Shown here: positions 32,701-57,459 of the stretch, piece after piece
How positions within the stretch are numbered: position 1 is the stretch's first letter
Layout: each line of letters opens with the position of its first letter
From: Setophaga petechia
Taxonomy: Eukaryota; Chordata; Aves; Passeriformes; Parulidae
Assembly (NCBI GenBank): GCA_024362935.1
Contig: JANCRA010000040.1
Location: 5,332,001-5,396,000 of the forward strand
Length of the DNA stretch: 64,000 bases
Direction: 5' to 3'
The notes under the pieces: model-generated
What the model saw: the letters and a program-made list of their open reading frames with translations, nothing else
Told to the model about the DNA's origin: nothing
Databases searched by the model: none
Position numbers and translations under genes: made by a program

Positions 32701-33315
32701 GCTTTTGATTTGCTGCAATTTTTTTTATTATTTTGTAATATTTTCTTAGGTTTTATAAAGTATATGATCAAATTAATTTTCAATTATAGTTTCTTATCTT
32801 TGAGTAATATTGAGACTGATCTATACTGAATTTAATAAAAATAAGAACTACTAACTCTGTTCTGTATTTATGAAGGATAAAATTTAATACCCTTCTAATA
32901 TAGACAGATAAGTATTATGACACTACACATTATTTCCTCAAAATATAGTAACTTTTATTCACCTAACCTTAAACCTTCCTCTGAAGCCTGTTGAATTATG
33001 CAGATATAACATCTAATAAATTTTGGTCTGTTCATATGGCTTCTAATGATATCAGCTGAGCTATAAAAGACTGAGGAGAATGTGAATAACCCTTCAAATA
33101 CCATTTTAATTGAGGGCTTTTTCAGAAAATGTAGTTAAGCTGGAAATCAAGTGGTCCTTTTTATGAATCTTTCTATCAGAGGTATTTTTGGCCAAGAATT
33201 TTAATCTTTTAGGCAAACTTCTTGATTCTCTAAACCCCTGGAATGAGGTGGGATTTAGTAACAACTGGAGTAGTAAGAGAGTAGAAAGAGCCTTGATTTA
33301 AGAAGTTTATCTGTT

Positions 33316-33383
33316 CATTATATGATGAACAGATGATATATATTCATTATATGATATATTATATTATATGCTATATATATACA
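33316..33383 (+). repeat. AT-rich low-complexity tract
   Basis: A run of TATATGATGA, ATATATTATA and TATATATATA type sequence, in the spacer downstream of the MMP8-like gene. Confidence 0.8.
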
Positions 33384-33818
33384 TTTGAGAGCAAGTGACG
33401 TGTTTCTTATCTCAGAGGTCCTTTCTAATCTAAATTTCTGCATTTCTGGACTTGAAACCAGTTCCTCAAGCCAAAAATATGAGAATATGCCTTCTCCCCT
33501 GCCCTCCTGCCCTCTTCCCATAGTCATAAAGATGAACACCCTGGAGAGTAGTCTAAAAGGGGAAGTAGGGGAAAGAGGAACAGAAAGTGGAAGTAGATCT
33601 GTACGCTGATGATAATGAGCCCCAACTAATTAACCACCAGATTTTCACCAGGGTTTGTGAGGAGTGGGAGGTTCAGAGACAAGTGTGTCCTCCTTTCTCT
33701 GTCTTTGTGAAAAAACCTGACATTTCCTGACAGAATACATTTTGTTTGAAAGCTAGACTTGGATCTTGAGTATCAGGGCAAAAACGACATCAGGAACAAA
33801 ATTATATGAGAAACATAA

Positions 33819-33824
33819 TTTATT
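33819..33824 (-). promoter_or_regulatory. Poly(A) signal, MMP8-like gene
   Basis: AATAAA on the minus strand lies about 190 bp downstream of the stop codon at 34012. It is the best 3' end candidate for this gene. Confidence 0.55.
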
Positions 33825-34011
33825 AGGAATCTTGACTGTAACAGGAGAAGTTCTGATAAATTATATAAACTTATTTGGCTTAAAATAAATAATTATTAAG
33901 AATATACTGCCATAGAATTTGAACAGAAATCCGTTCTGACCTGAGAATCATGAAATGCTGAAAAATACAGCAGATAAAAATATACAGTGTGCACATGGAA
34001 AAACATTGCAA

Positions 34012-40576
<6,565 letters not shown>

Positions 40577-40633
40577 CTAAGGCTGTCTGCCTCAGTTTCA
40601 CTCTTGAGCTACTGAGCACACTTCTCAGCTGTG

Positions 40634-40672
40634 TTTATATAGCTGATAATAAATCAGTTACAGCCTGACTCA
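40634..40672 (-). promoter_or_regulatory. TATA box and AP-1 site of the MMP8-like gene
   Basis: TATATAAA (minus strand) is at 40634-40641, 58 bp above the first ATG. An exact TGAGTCA is at 40666-40672, 25 bp further upstream. The predicted transcription start is about 40605, giving a short 5' UTR in which 40576 is the first ATG. This is the standard inducible-MMP promoter layout. Confidence 0.8.
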
Positions 40673-40679
40673 TGCTGTA

Positions 40680-43600
40680 TAATATCCTCTGATTAGTAAA
40701 AATGATGCATAGCAGTTTCATCATCAGGTAGTGACGCAAGGTGTTTAACTAATACTACTAACCTTATTTTGCCCAAGTCTTCTGGTTTGTGTAATTTTAT
40801 AGCATATTTAACAAATAAGGAAATGTTTTTCAGGTAAAATGTTATGCTACATTTCATATGGTTTTTTTGAATAATGAATTTAGACTATTTATGGCGCAAG
40901 GTTTTGACAAACTGGAGAAGTAAAGAGAAATAAGATTTAAGAGCAATGTAACAAATTGTATGATAATTAATCAAATCATGCTACATACGCTACACATGAT
41001 TTAATCTTAAACAGACTCTGTAATATTGTGCAACAATATGTAATATCAGGACAAAAATGACACTACAAAGAATCAATCTTTTTTTATGGAATAACCAGCA
41101 GCATAACTCCAGGAGGACTGTCATCTAACAGTTATCTAACAGTTCTACCTAAAGCAATCTTATGATATTAGCACCAGTGAATGCTAAAATGATTCAATGA
41201 TTTTTTACCAATATTAACAATTTTGGTCATTCTACTGGAATTCATTATCTGGATTCCCATTTGTATGGTAAGTAACATTTCTACTCTTGCCAGCATGGAT
41301 AAGGTCTTTGCTGCAATATCGTGTTTCAATTCAGGCAGAGAGAGATGATAAAAAAGGCACCATGAAAGGCAACAGGAGTTTTTATCAGTGTGGAAAAATA
41401 AGATTAAAGTAACCATTTTTTACCCTGTGTTCACTGTTTCATGGAAGGAAGAGTGAGATGAACCATGATAAAAGCTGGTAAATATAAGGAAGTATTTAAA
41501 AAAAATTCAGCAGCCTCCAGTCTCCAAGACCCTAGTGTGGTCTTAAACAACAGTGATGAAGTTTATAGATGGGGTTTGGGATTCAGCTGCCTGAACGTTA
41601 GTGTTATTTGAAATTCTCTAGGGAATCACAAATGATCAGCATTTGCCCTGGAAGGATGCAGGTCTCCATAACTCCTGTGCCATGGCAGCCAGCCCTGGGT
41701 GGGTGTCTCAAGTACAGGCAAATGAGTAATGAGGTGAAATCTGCTGTAAGTGTCCTGTTGTGTTGATATCTGTAAGTTATTTAGGTCTACAAGTTCCCCT
41801 TTTTTGGACAATGAATTCTAGAGAGTGATTCAACTGACCACATGACACGGATTTCTGGATGAGAAGAATTGCTCTTCATACTACATTGACCAGGATTGGA
41901 CAGGTCCCTAACAGTGGCAAGAAGAGCTTAAATATCCTGGACAGTATAGACTCCTAAACTGAGGAAAACATTTCTAACTGCAAGCATCAGAGTAATTGGC
42001 CTGAAGGGGATGTGTGCTTGCTAACTCTGCAGGCTGTCAGGTACAGGCTGAACATCTTTCAGGATGGTTTTGATGCTTCTGTTCTTATGGGAGGTAAAGA
42101 CCCTCCTTGTAAACCTTAAAAGAGAAACAGTAAATGCTAGTGTGAGAGGGAGAAATACAAATAAATGTCATTATTTTAATTATGCTGGGAAATTCTTCAC
42201 TTACTTTCCCAAATATAATGAAAAAGAATCTATTTCATATGAGATGATACACAGCACTGTAGTGTATCACCCCCTAATTGCATCTAGGTTCAGCAGAGCT
42301 TACACCACTCCTGGGAAAAGTAAATTGCCTTATACCTTCCAATGCCAGTCACATAGCTTGCCTGGAGTGACTGACTGAAGCTAATACAGGACACTTCAAA
42401 AGCAGAAGCTGAGATTTTAAATGACTAGGAAAAGAATTACTCAAAGGGTACAGTTGTTGTAGACTAAAGAAATTCAACTTCATGGTTCATAGTCCAAGGA
42501 GACTTAATTATCAGTTATTCTTACTCCATCTTGAGACACGTAGAAAAAGAATTTTGTGTTTTGGATACTTCTCCAAAGATCTAGCTACAACTCAAAGGAT
42601 TTTGGGATTTGTGAAATGCTGCTTAACTTCTCTAACTCTCTTTCTAGATTAGTCTTATGACCCCGTAAATTTTTCTTGTTCCTGTGTTTCTTTAGGATGG
42701 TTAATATTGTTCCTGATTCAATAGCTTCACTTCTTATTTTTTTCCATAAGAAGTAGCTAGTTTCTTGTTTCTTTTATCTTTTCCTTTTTATTTCTGAAGG
42801 CATCATAGGCATGTTTAAACAGATACATGCAAACAAGGGAAGTGCATTAATCAGATGCATCTGGTGGCTGAGACAGGAACATAAAGAAATCCTGTGGCTT
42901 TCACAGAGTTTCTTCTGCTTTGCAGATTTCTGTGCAGGATCTGTGGCCATATTTTAATGTGATCAAGAGGATACTGAGTTGAGCAGAGGGTCAGAGAGGA
43001 CTCCTGGATTTTTTTTTTTGACACTTTAAGTAAATTACTTTCCAAGGCAGTCAGTGGAAGGACTAGAAAATCCTGGACTCCAGCACTAGCTGTGGGAGCC
43101 CTGTGCATTTGAGGAGTAAAAGACTGTAAGCAGCATCAGGAAGAGGAAACAGAAGCAGTGGTGTCCCCCTGTCTTGGGAATTTCCATGGTGATGGGTTAC
43201 AAAGTCATCTCCCATTTCACCATCTGCTCTGACTTCCTACTGCATGTCCTTCAGCACAGCTCCCTTGAACCCACACTCAAGGGAAGGACAGGTTTCAGTC
43301 ATCTGCTTTCCTGTGGCGTGGAATCTTCTCCTTGTCAAGCACTTGTCTTTAGACAAAGGCTCAAATCCCAACAGAAGGAAACCAAGGAAACCAAAAATGA
43401 ATGCCAAAATGAAACTGAGACCTCCTCAGAAGACAAAATCTCATGAGAGTTATTACCGAGTACCAATTGGGGTCTGCACACTTCCTCATTTTTCTCACAG
43501 GACCATTGTGTTGTACCTACATTTGACTGGCACTGTCCTGGCCTCTCACTAAAGCCCATCTCAGATTATTTTTCTGTGTGAGGGGCTCTATCATGTCTGG

Positions 43601-43864
43601 GGGATCTCAGTGAGAGCCTCTGGGGTGAGGCTGGGCCTGGAGGCCCCTGTCTCAGTGATGCTGTGACTGGAAGGACACCAGGGTGCCCACAGGTCCATTG
43701 GGTACATATGTAGGTGTGTATGTACCTGTTGGGATACAGGCACAACCTCACTGCTGGACCTGGGGCCAGGGAGCTGCAGCAGCCTCAAGTATATCAGGGT
43801 ACAAGATTTGGACAATTCCAAACACACTGTCCCTGCCTGGAATTTGTTTAAAATCACAGCAAAT
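40680..43864. other. Upstream flank of the MMP8-like gene
   Basis: No gene seen beyond the promoter. The ORFs are short and lack family features. Confidence 0.55.
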
Positions 43865-44400
43865 TAGAATCATAGAATGGCTTGAATTAGAAGAAACGTT
43901 TTAGTCATCTTGGTCCAGCCCCTTTACCATAGCTAGGGACACCTTCCACGAGACCAGGCTACTCAAAACTCCATCCAGCCTGGTCTTGAGCACTTCCAGG
44001 GGATGGGACATACACAACTTCTGTGGCAACTGTTCCAGTGCCTCACCACACTCCAACTAAAGAACCTCTTCCCAAGATTTAATCAAAATCCCTTGTATTT
44101 TAATTTGAAACCATTTGCCCTTGTCCTATCTATCCCCATCTGCCCCTGTAAACAGTCCCTAAACCTTTGTTATAATTCCCTCTTAAGTACTGGAAGCCCA
44201 CAGTGATGTGTTCTTGAAGCCTTCTCTTCCCAGCTCTCTCAGCCTGTCTTCACAGCAGAGCTCTTCCAGATGTGCTTACATGGAAAGTCTCCATGCAATC
44301 AAAGCAGAGAGGGAAGGTTTAAATTTACCCATCCCTGATAGTTCTCACCCTGAATCACCCTGCTAGGTCTGGTACCCATCTGCTTAGCCACTGCAAAGGA
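43865..44400 (-). mobile_element. CR1 LINE fragment, about 0.5 kb
   Basis: This is the clearest CR1 in the window. Reading on +, it has TTAGAATCATAGAATGGCTT, ACACCTTCCACGAGACCAGG, CCATCCAGCCTGGTCTTGAG, GTTCCAGTGCCTCACCACAC and CTCTCAGCCTGTCTTCACAG in order. All match the reverse complement of the CR1 3' end. It lies in the spacer between the MMP8-like and stromelysin genes. Confidence 0.9.
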
Positions 44401-47400
44401 AGAGGAGGTGGCACAGATATCAAACCAGTGCGTTCAAGGGTTTTTCCAGTGTACACTCAAGCAGTACAGATTTGTGTCTGCCTGTATTAGCAATTATTCT
44501 GCTTTATTTTTACACTTCCTCAGCAAAACTGCACCCTTGTTCCTTGTGTTGAGACAAGAGACCTTAAAATGTCCCTTTTCTAGGTACTCTACTGACTGTT
44601 CCTCACTCTCTAGGTCTTCACAGAAATGTAAGCATTGCCAGAGTTCTACCCAGAATTGTTTCGCTTTTCAGCATTAACTGAAAAAGACATTTAGGCAGAG
44701 GCCTTAAGAGGAGACATATTTCCCCAGAAGAAGTTCCCAGCCTTGAACAAGCTTCCCTCTCAGTGATTTCAATTTACTTTGTACCTCACCTACCTGGGGC
44801 TTGGATTTGACTCGTGATGCTATTTCTGCTTTCCCCTAGCTATCCCTGGTAACATGTTCTAATGACTTCCACCCACACCCTTGACTGAATAATGCAAAAA
44901 TAAATTCACAGCATGAATCATTGTGGGGTTTCCCTAAATCATCTCTCACTACAAAATTACTGTAGAAAAGGGAACATTGTTTGGTAGTTATGTAATTTTA
45001 ATGTTACAAAAATGAAAACAGGTACCTCATAATTCAAAGAATTGTTTACTGTTACAATTTGTCACAATGATGTGAGCAACTGCTTTCTCAATAGCAGGTG
45101 GCACTATAATCATAATTCCCACAGGAAGTATTTTCTTTCCATTCTGTGCTCTTATGTATATCCTAATCTTCTAACATCTTTCCAATCTATTTTGAAACAA
45201 CAAAAATCTTTCTAAAAACCTAGAATTATTATCCTGAAACAAGCTATTTTCCCTGGAGGATGTCACTTTTCATGTGACGTCTAATGTGTCAAAATGTAAG
45301 TTCTTTCACTGCACAGCAATGTTCTACTGATTACCAGATATTTGCTTGAAGTTGAAGGGTTCATGAGGAGTTTTCCCTGAATGAAAAAAGTACATTTTAA
45401 TAGTGAGATGAAGCAGCCAAAGGCAAGCCTCCAAATCAGCTGTCTTGACGTTTGCACAAGCTCATGGCTTCACATCACTGAGTGTTAAACATTTCCTTTA
45501 TAGAACAGCTGTTGGCACTGCTCCAAGGGAGCGATCAGTCACTCAGTTTACAAACCAGGGTGCAGTGCTGGGCAGTGTTAGGAGCACAATTCTATAGCTC
45601 AAACCACTCAGAAGTCCAAAGGCCACTGTGATAGGGCTCAGGATGACAGGTGCTGAATCAGTTCTAATTATCCTATTGTAGAAAAGCAATTCAGTGTGAC
45701 CAGTCCCACAGTGGGGCAGCACCTGTGTTACACCTTAGTGACTGGCACAGTCTCAGACATGGCATCATCAATGGTTTCAGTAGAAGGAGAAGGGAAGGAG
45801 TGCCACTTTCCATACCAAGCACCTGTTTTCTGAACACAGGAAAATCAAATTACATTCTTCATCTTTGTGATTGGGCTGTTAACTGGGGTGGGAATCTGGT
45901 CTGCTGTGTTCAAGTCTTAATTTCCCGGATGGCAGATAGGCCTTGGGACGCCCTACAGAACCAGCATTGCCAACTTGAAGCCCTTTGCCTCTAAACTTAG
46001 TGGTTTTCACACAATGTGTGCAGATGTAAACCTTGTTCTGAAAGAGGCAGCAAGAAGAAATCAGTGTGTCCACACTGATCTACAAACTAAATCTGCATAT
46101 TTCCTGGGGATCTGCACCATTTGGGACATACTGGAACTACTAGAGGTTCACAGTCCCCCAGTTGGATACATGGCACAAATGCCAAAGCACTCCACAAGGC
46201 AGCTACTGCTCGTGAACCTGCAAAGGTAGTTTTCTTCCTAGCAGCCAGATGGAAGTTCAGAGGCTGCCAGAGAATAATCTGGAAGCAAAGCCTGCTCCTT
46301 GTCACTTTTAAAGTATTGTCTCTGTAATATCAGTGGCACCTACAACATGCATTGTTGCAGCGCTGGGTTGTCTTAAACACTTATGAACCTACAAATCTGC
46401 AGTTTGTGCTACTGAGAAAGGCTTTTTTCCCCCCACAGCATTTCCATTATCCAAACAAAACATCTCACTAGGAATGAGTTCCTGCAGACAATATTTACAT
46501 GGACTCATTTTAATATTACTCTGCTCTGCCAGCACTTATCTGTTACTTTTGTCTGGTTTACTGAGGTGTAAATTCTCTGCTCCTAGTCTGCGTGTTTAAA
46601 TTACTACACAATGGCTTTCAGTTCAGGTCAGCACCACAGACCTACCTTGTTTGATCATGCATTTTTAATCCTGCCAAGAACAATATCAAAGGTCATTCGT
46701 CCCTTCTAGGCAGGATGAGTGTGTGAAACCGAAGAAAACCAATAAATAGCATGAAAAAGAACTTGTGAGCCAAACAGCTTTTTTCCCCTTGGTTAGATGG
46801 TGTTGGGAGTTCCATGTTGGACCTTCTGGATTGTGTCTGATGGTCATGCTATAGAGTCCTTGAAAAGCAAAATGCAAATATATACCTTCAGATCTAGGCA
46901 AAATGTCCTCCAAGACAAGATGGTGAAAACTACAACAAATGAGACCAGTATATATAAAACACAGAAGAAAACGGAGAAATTGTGATGTGAATTCTAGCCA
47001 CATGTTCCTTGTCAAAGATACTTTTGTCTTCACCCAAGTTTTTATACAAACAGCATAGAAATTGACTAGAACATGGAAAATTTGATGTGTTTAGAAGATG
47101 AGAAAACGATAACTGGAATACTGGGAGAAACTGTACTACAGACAAAGAATGTATTTAACTCTGAGCCTAGGTCTCAAAATGTATTTTAAAAGAGCACAGG
47201 CTATTGAATACAGGTCAATCACCTTTAGTTCAAAAGCCTGTTTTCACTCAAAAGGTCAGGCTGTCTTGTTAGTTATACCAGAGATTTTTAAAGTAAGAGT
47301 TGTGAGGAAAAATGATATCAACATCTCACACTAAACCAGCTAAACTATATTAAGACAGACGGTACTAAAGTCAGCTAAGCTCTACTTCTGCCACAGATCT

Positions 47401-48499
47401 AAGACTTCATATTCACAACTGGTAGGACTATCTGTGTGCACACAAACAGATAAAGAAAGAGCTCCAACTAATCAGAAATCATCAAAAAAAAAAAAAATCC
47501 AAAGAAGAACTAGTTGGATAAATATGTAACAGTCAGAAAACTACAAAACAATCATGAAAGGTCATGAAGCTGCCCCCCCACATCCTTTGGGGCTCCCAGT
47601 TCCCTTTAGTTCTAGGACCAGCCAGCTTTGTTCTGAGAGCTGTAATCTCATCTGTAAGACCATATTTCCTAAAGAAATTTGGATAGACCAGGGCTGGAAG
47701 GGATTATTCCATTTAAAAGAACATGGTCTCATTCAGTTATCCACAATGGAAGTGATGTGCAAGGCACAGACACCATAGAAGAACATTAATAGTAGGCACA
47801 ACAGAAGAAAACGATCCAAACCAGAACAGCTGGAAGCTTCCTGAAGGAACCAAAACAAACAAAAAAATAAATAAACAAAACTCAAAACCAAAACAACCTT
47901 CCCCCAAAAAAAACCAAACAAACACTATTAAGTGTGAGCCAAGCTGTTCATGCATCTTTTTAATTTCCACTGTTTTAGCTGAGACCATGGACTGATTAAG
48001 ACTTGCAGCTACAAGACCAATCAAAAAGCGATACCAGAAACATGAAGGAAATACAGAATTAGGAACATTACAAGGAGACTATTAAGAAAGAAACAAACAG
48101 CACAGAAAAAATTCTTAATAAATTCAATAGAAACTTTCAAGTTACAAGACTTGAACCTACTTCTCTGACCTCAGCAATGTCAGACACTGATCAGAGCTAC
48201 TAATTTCCTTTTTTCAAGGTGTTGTGATTAAAATTAATCATTTTACCTTTAGTTCTGCTTGGACAGCAAAGCCTTGTTTGCCAGCTCTACAGCAGGTGTG
48301 GTAGCATATTTGTCTTGCAAGTCTGACAATGCCATTATACATTTTTGACCCTGATAAAATTCAGATAAAGATTCCTCAGTCACTGGAATGCCTCATTTGA
48401 GTAACTCTGCTATCAGGGGTTTTAAAAATGCATCAGAAAAAAGGTTACATAAAGTGTGTTGAAATATCTCATTGCAATCTTGCAGTACAATTTTATGCA
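44401..48499. other. Spacer between MMP8-like and stromelysin genes
   Basis: No MMP exon or other gene recognised. This spacer lies between two CR1 fragments. Confidence 0.55.
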
Positions 48500-48775
48500 T
48501 AAATAGAATAGAATCACCTTATTCCAACAGTACTGTAACACAGGAGGTTCCCTCTCAACATCAGGAAACACTTATTTTACTGTGAGAGTGAGAGAACATT
48601 GTCACATGTTGCCCAATGAGGTGGTGGAGTCTCTCCTTGTGCAGAACCAGTATCCCCAAAAGCCACCTAGAGACTCAGTAGCCTACTCCAGCTGGGTTTG
48701 AGCAGAGGGGGTTGAACATGATAAACTCCAGAGGCCCAACTAACCTCAGTCATTCAGTGATTCTGTGATTCATGG
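48500..48775 (+). mobile_element. CR1 LINE fragment, forward
   Basis: GGAGGTTCCCTCTCAACATC, AGGAAACACTTATTTTACTG, GTGGTGGAGTCTCTCCTTGT and the final TCAGTGATTCTGTGATTC follow the CR1 3' end in forward orientation, ending in its octamer-type tail. Confidence 0.85.
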
Positions 48776-48816
48776 AGAAGCAGAATCAAATAGAACAACT
48801 ATATTTTCTTAGTTTT

Positions 48817-49398
48817 TCACCTCTTTGGAGTGATGTTGTTTAATAAGGATGAGACATTGGGTGCTGGGAGAGATATTTTTATACGCCTGAAAGAGAGGAT
48901 ACCTTCTCTAATACCTTGGATCTTGCTAGCTGTCCATGTGAATAATTGTGGGCCCCAAGCGATGTCTGGCTTCAGCATCAGGTAGTTGATGAAGCAGTAT
49001 TGAAGTGGCAGCTTGTTCATGTCTGCCCTCTGGGCCCAGAGAGCCGTGAGAGTGGCCACAGAGACCATCACAGACAGAAACCATGGAGCACTTGGACAAA
49101 CATAAACAGGAGTTGTGGCCCCACCATTGCCCACCTCCCTCTGATGAGAACTTCTGTCCCACGGTGAAGCACCAATGTGGAAATACCAACAGAGAGTGGA
49201 GCCCCCAGGAGCTGCCCTTAGACACACAGCCCTCCCAGGAGAGCAGCTGGCCTGGCGCCTCCTGTATCCCCAGGAGCATTCATGTCCCTGTAGCTTGCAA
49301 CCACGCTCCAGCGGCTGGTGTTCAGCTCTCTTAAGCTCCTCAGCAGCCAGTCCAGATTGAAACTCACCCAAACTCACACAGAAAGAGCTCATCCACAC
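48817..49398 (-). other. Unrecognised 193-aa ORF
   Basis: This is the longest single open frame in the window. It lies in locally GC-richer DNA next to a CR1 fragment, between the MMP8-like and stromelysin genes. It is Cys/Trp/Ser-rich in the first half, with a mildly hydrophobic run near the middle (FLSVMVSVATLTALWA). Alternative frames in the same stretch are also open (117 aa on minus, 83 aa on +), which points to low stop density rather than coding. No family recognised. Confidence 0.2.
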
Positions 49399-49857
49399 AT
49401 AAGGTGTGATTTACTGAGAAGACAGGACCAAACGTGCAGGGCATGGCCAAAGAAGCAGCTGACTGCAGTCTGTTTGCACACAACCAATCTCTCTTATGCA
49501 CTTATCCCTTATTTTTCCTTTCCTCCCCAATCTATCTTGATCCTGTCATTTCCTTGCCTTCGTTCTTTCCAGTAATCAACTTACAATAAATTTTGAGCAT
49601 TACCATAGTCCCCTTTAACATGACAAAATAAATTGTATGAAATGCACAAATACTCTTACCCAGAATATTGATCCCAATCCCCCTAACCTTTAAGGTGAGG
49701 TGATGGGAACCTTTTCATTGACACACGACAGGTGTCCCCCAGCCAATGGGGACTTCCCAGGGAAAGCTGGAGAGAAGCAGAGGAAGGGCAGTGGTGTCTG
49801 GGTTTTCCCTACATGTCAGGGTGCCCCTCTGCTCCTGTGTCTGTGGAAATGAGCCTT

Positions 49858-49950
49858 TGCTCACAGAATGGATAAGGTTTGAAGGGACAACAGTAGGGTC
49901 ATCTGCTCCAACCTCCCTGAGAGCATGCTGCACAGGAAATGACATGCATC
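49858..49950 (-). mobile_element. CR1 3' end fragment
   Basis: TCACAGAATGGATAAGGTTT, GAAGGGACAACAGTAGGGTC and ATCTGCTCCAACCTCCCTGA match the reversed CR1 3' end. The part beyond about 49950 is too diverged to assign. Confidence 0.7.
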
Positions 49951-50552
49951 AATAAATAGTTTAGGGTAGAATTCATCACACTTTAATTAAGCCCTCTATA
50001 ATCAGGTGTCCAACATAAACTGCCTCTCCAGTCACTGTAAAAAAGAACTTCCACCTCTCAACAGCCCTCAGGCAGGGAGGGATTGCCCTCTGGGACCCCT
50101 GTATGTATCACTGTAACTACCAGCACTAGACAAGCCTTCTTGCTTAGCTTTGAAATATCTAAAACAGGTTGAAAGCAATCCTAGCTTTAGGAAGAGAGAT
50201 GCTCTTTCTCATGGACTCCTGGCTCCATGGCAGGGCTCTGTGTAGGGTGATGCATGGCAAGAAGAGTAAAAAGAAGATGGCAGAAAAAATAAAATCAATC
50301 ACAATTTTGTATCAAAAGTAGAAACTGCATTGTTATTTGGTAAGCTAGCCAGCCTGATGTTAACTACATACATATGTACACACCAGTATGTTAAATACTG
50401 TTCCGTTATTTAAAGAAACACAGGTCATGCAGGAACTCATATTTGCAGACTGGTGCTGAAGAACCTTTACATTATACATGTTTATAGAAGAAAAAGCTTT
50501 TCTAGCACAAGAACAGTACATTCTTTCCGACACCATTACAGATTTCATTTTA

Positions 50553-57360
<6,808 letters not shown>

Positions 57361-57409
57361 TAGCCTTTATAGAAGTCTTTTTTGTAGTCTGCCACACACC
57401 TGCTTCACC

Positions 57410-57457
57410 TTTATATAGTGTTCTTTTGCTTTATAAAGCTTTCCAATCCCTGACTCA
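57410..57457 (-). promoter_or_regulatory. TATA box and AP-1 site of the stromelysin gene
   Basis: TATATAAA (minus strand) is at 57410-57417, 50 bp above the ATG at 57360. An exact TGAGTCA is at 57451-57457. The predicted transcription start is about 57380, so the 5' UTR would be only about 20 nt. Another TATAAAG-like sequence lies between the two sites. Confidence 0.8.
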
Positions 57458-57459
57458 TT

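Larger units (their letters stand above)
29130..33815. other. Spacer between the MMP27-like promoter and the MMP8-like 3' end
   Basis: No gene seen. It contains the CTAT microsatellite and AT-rich tracts. Confidence 0.6.
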
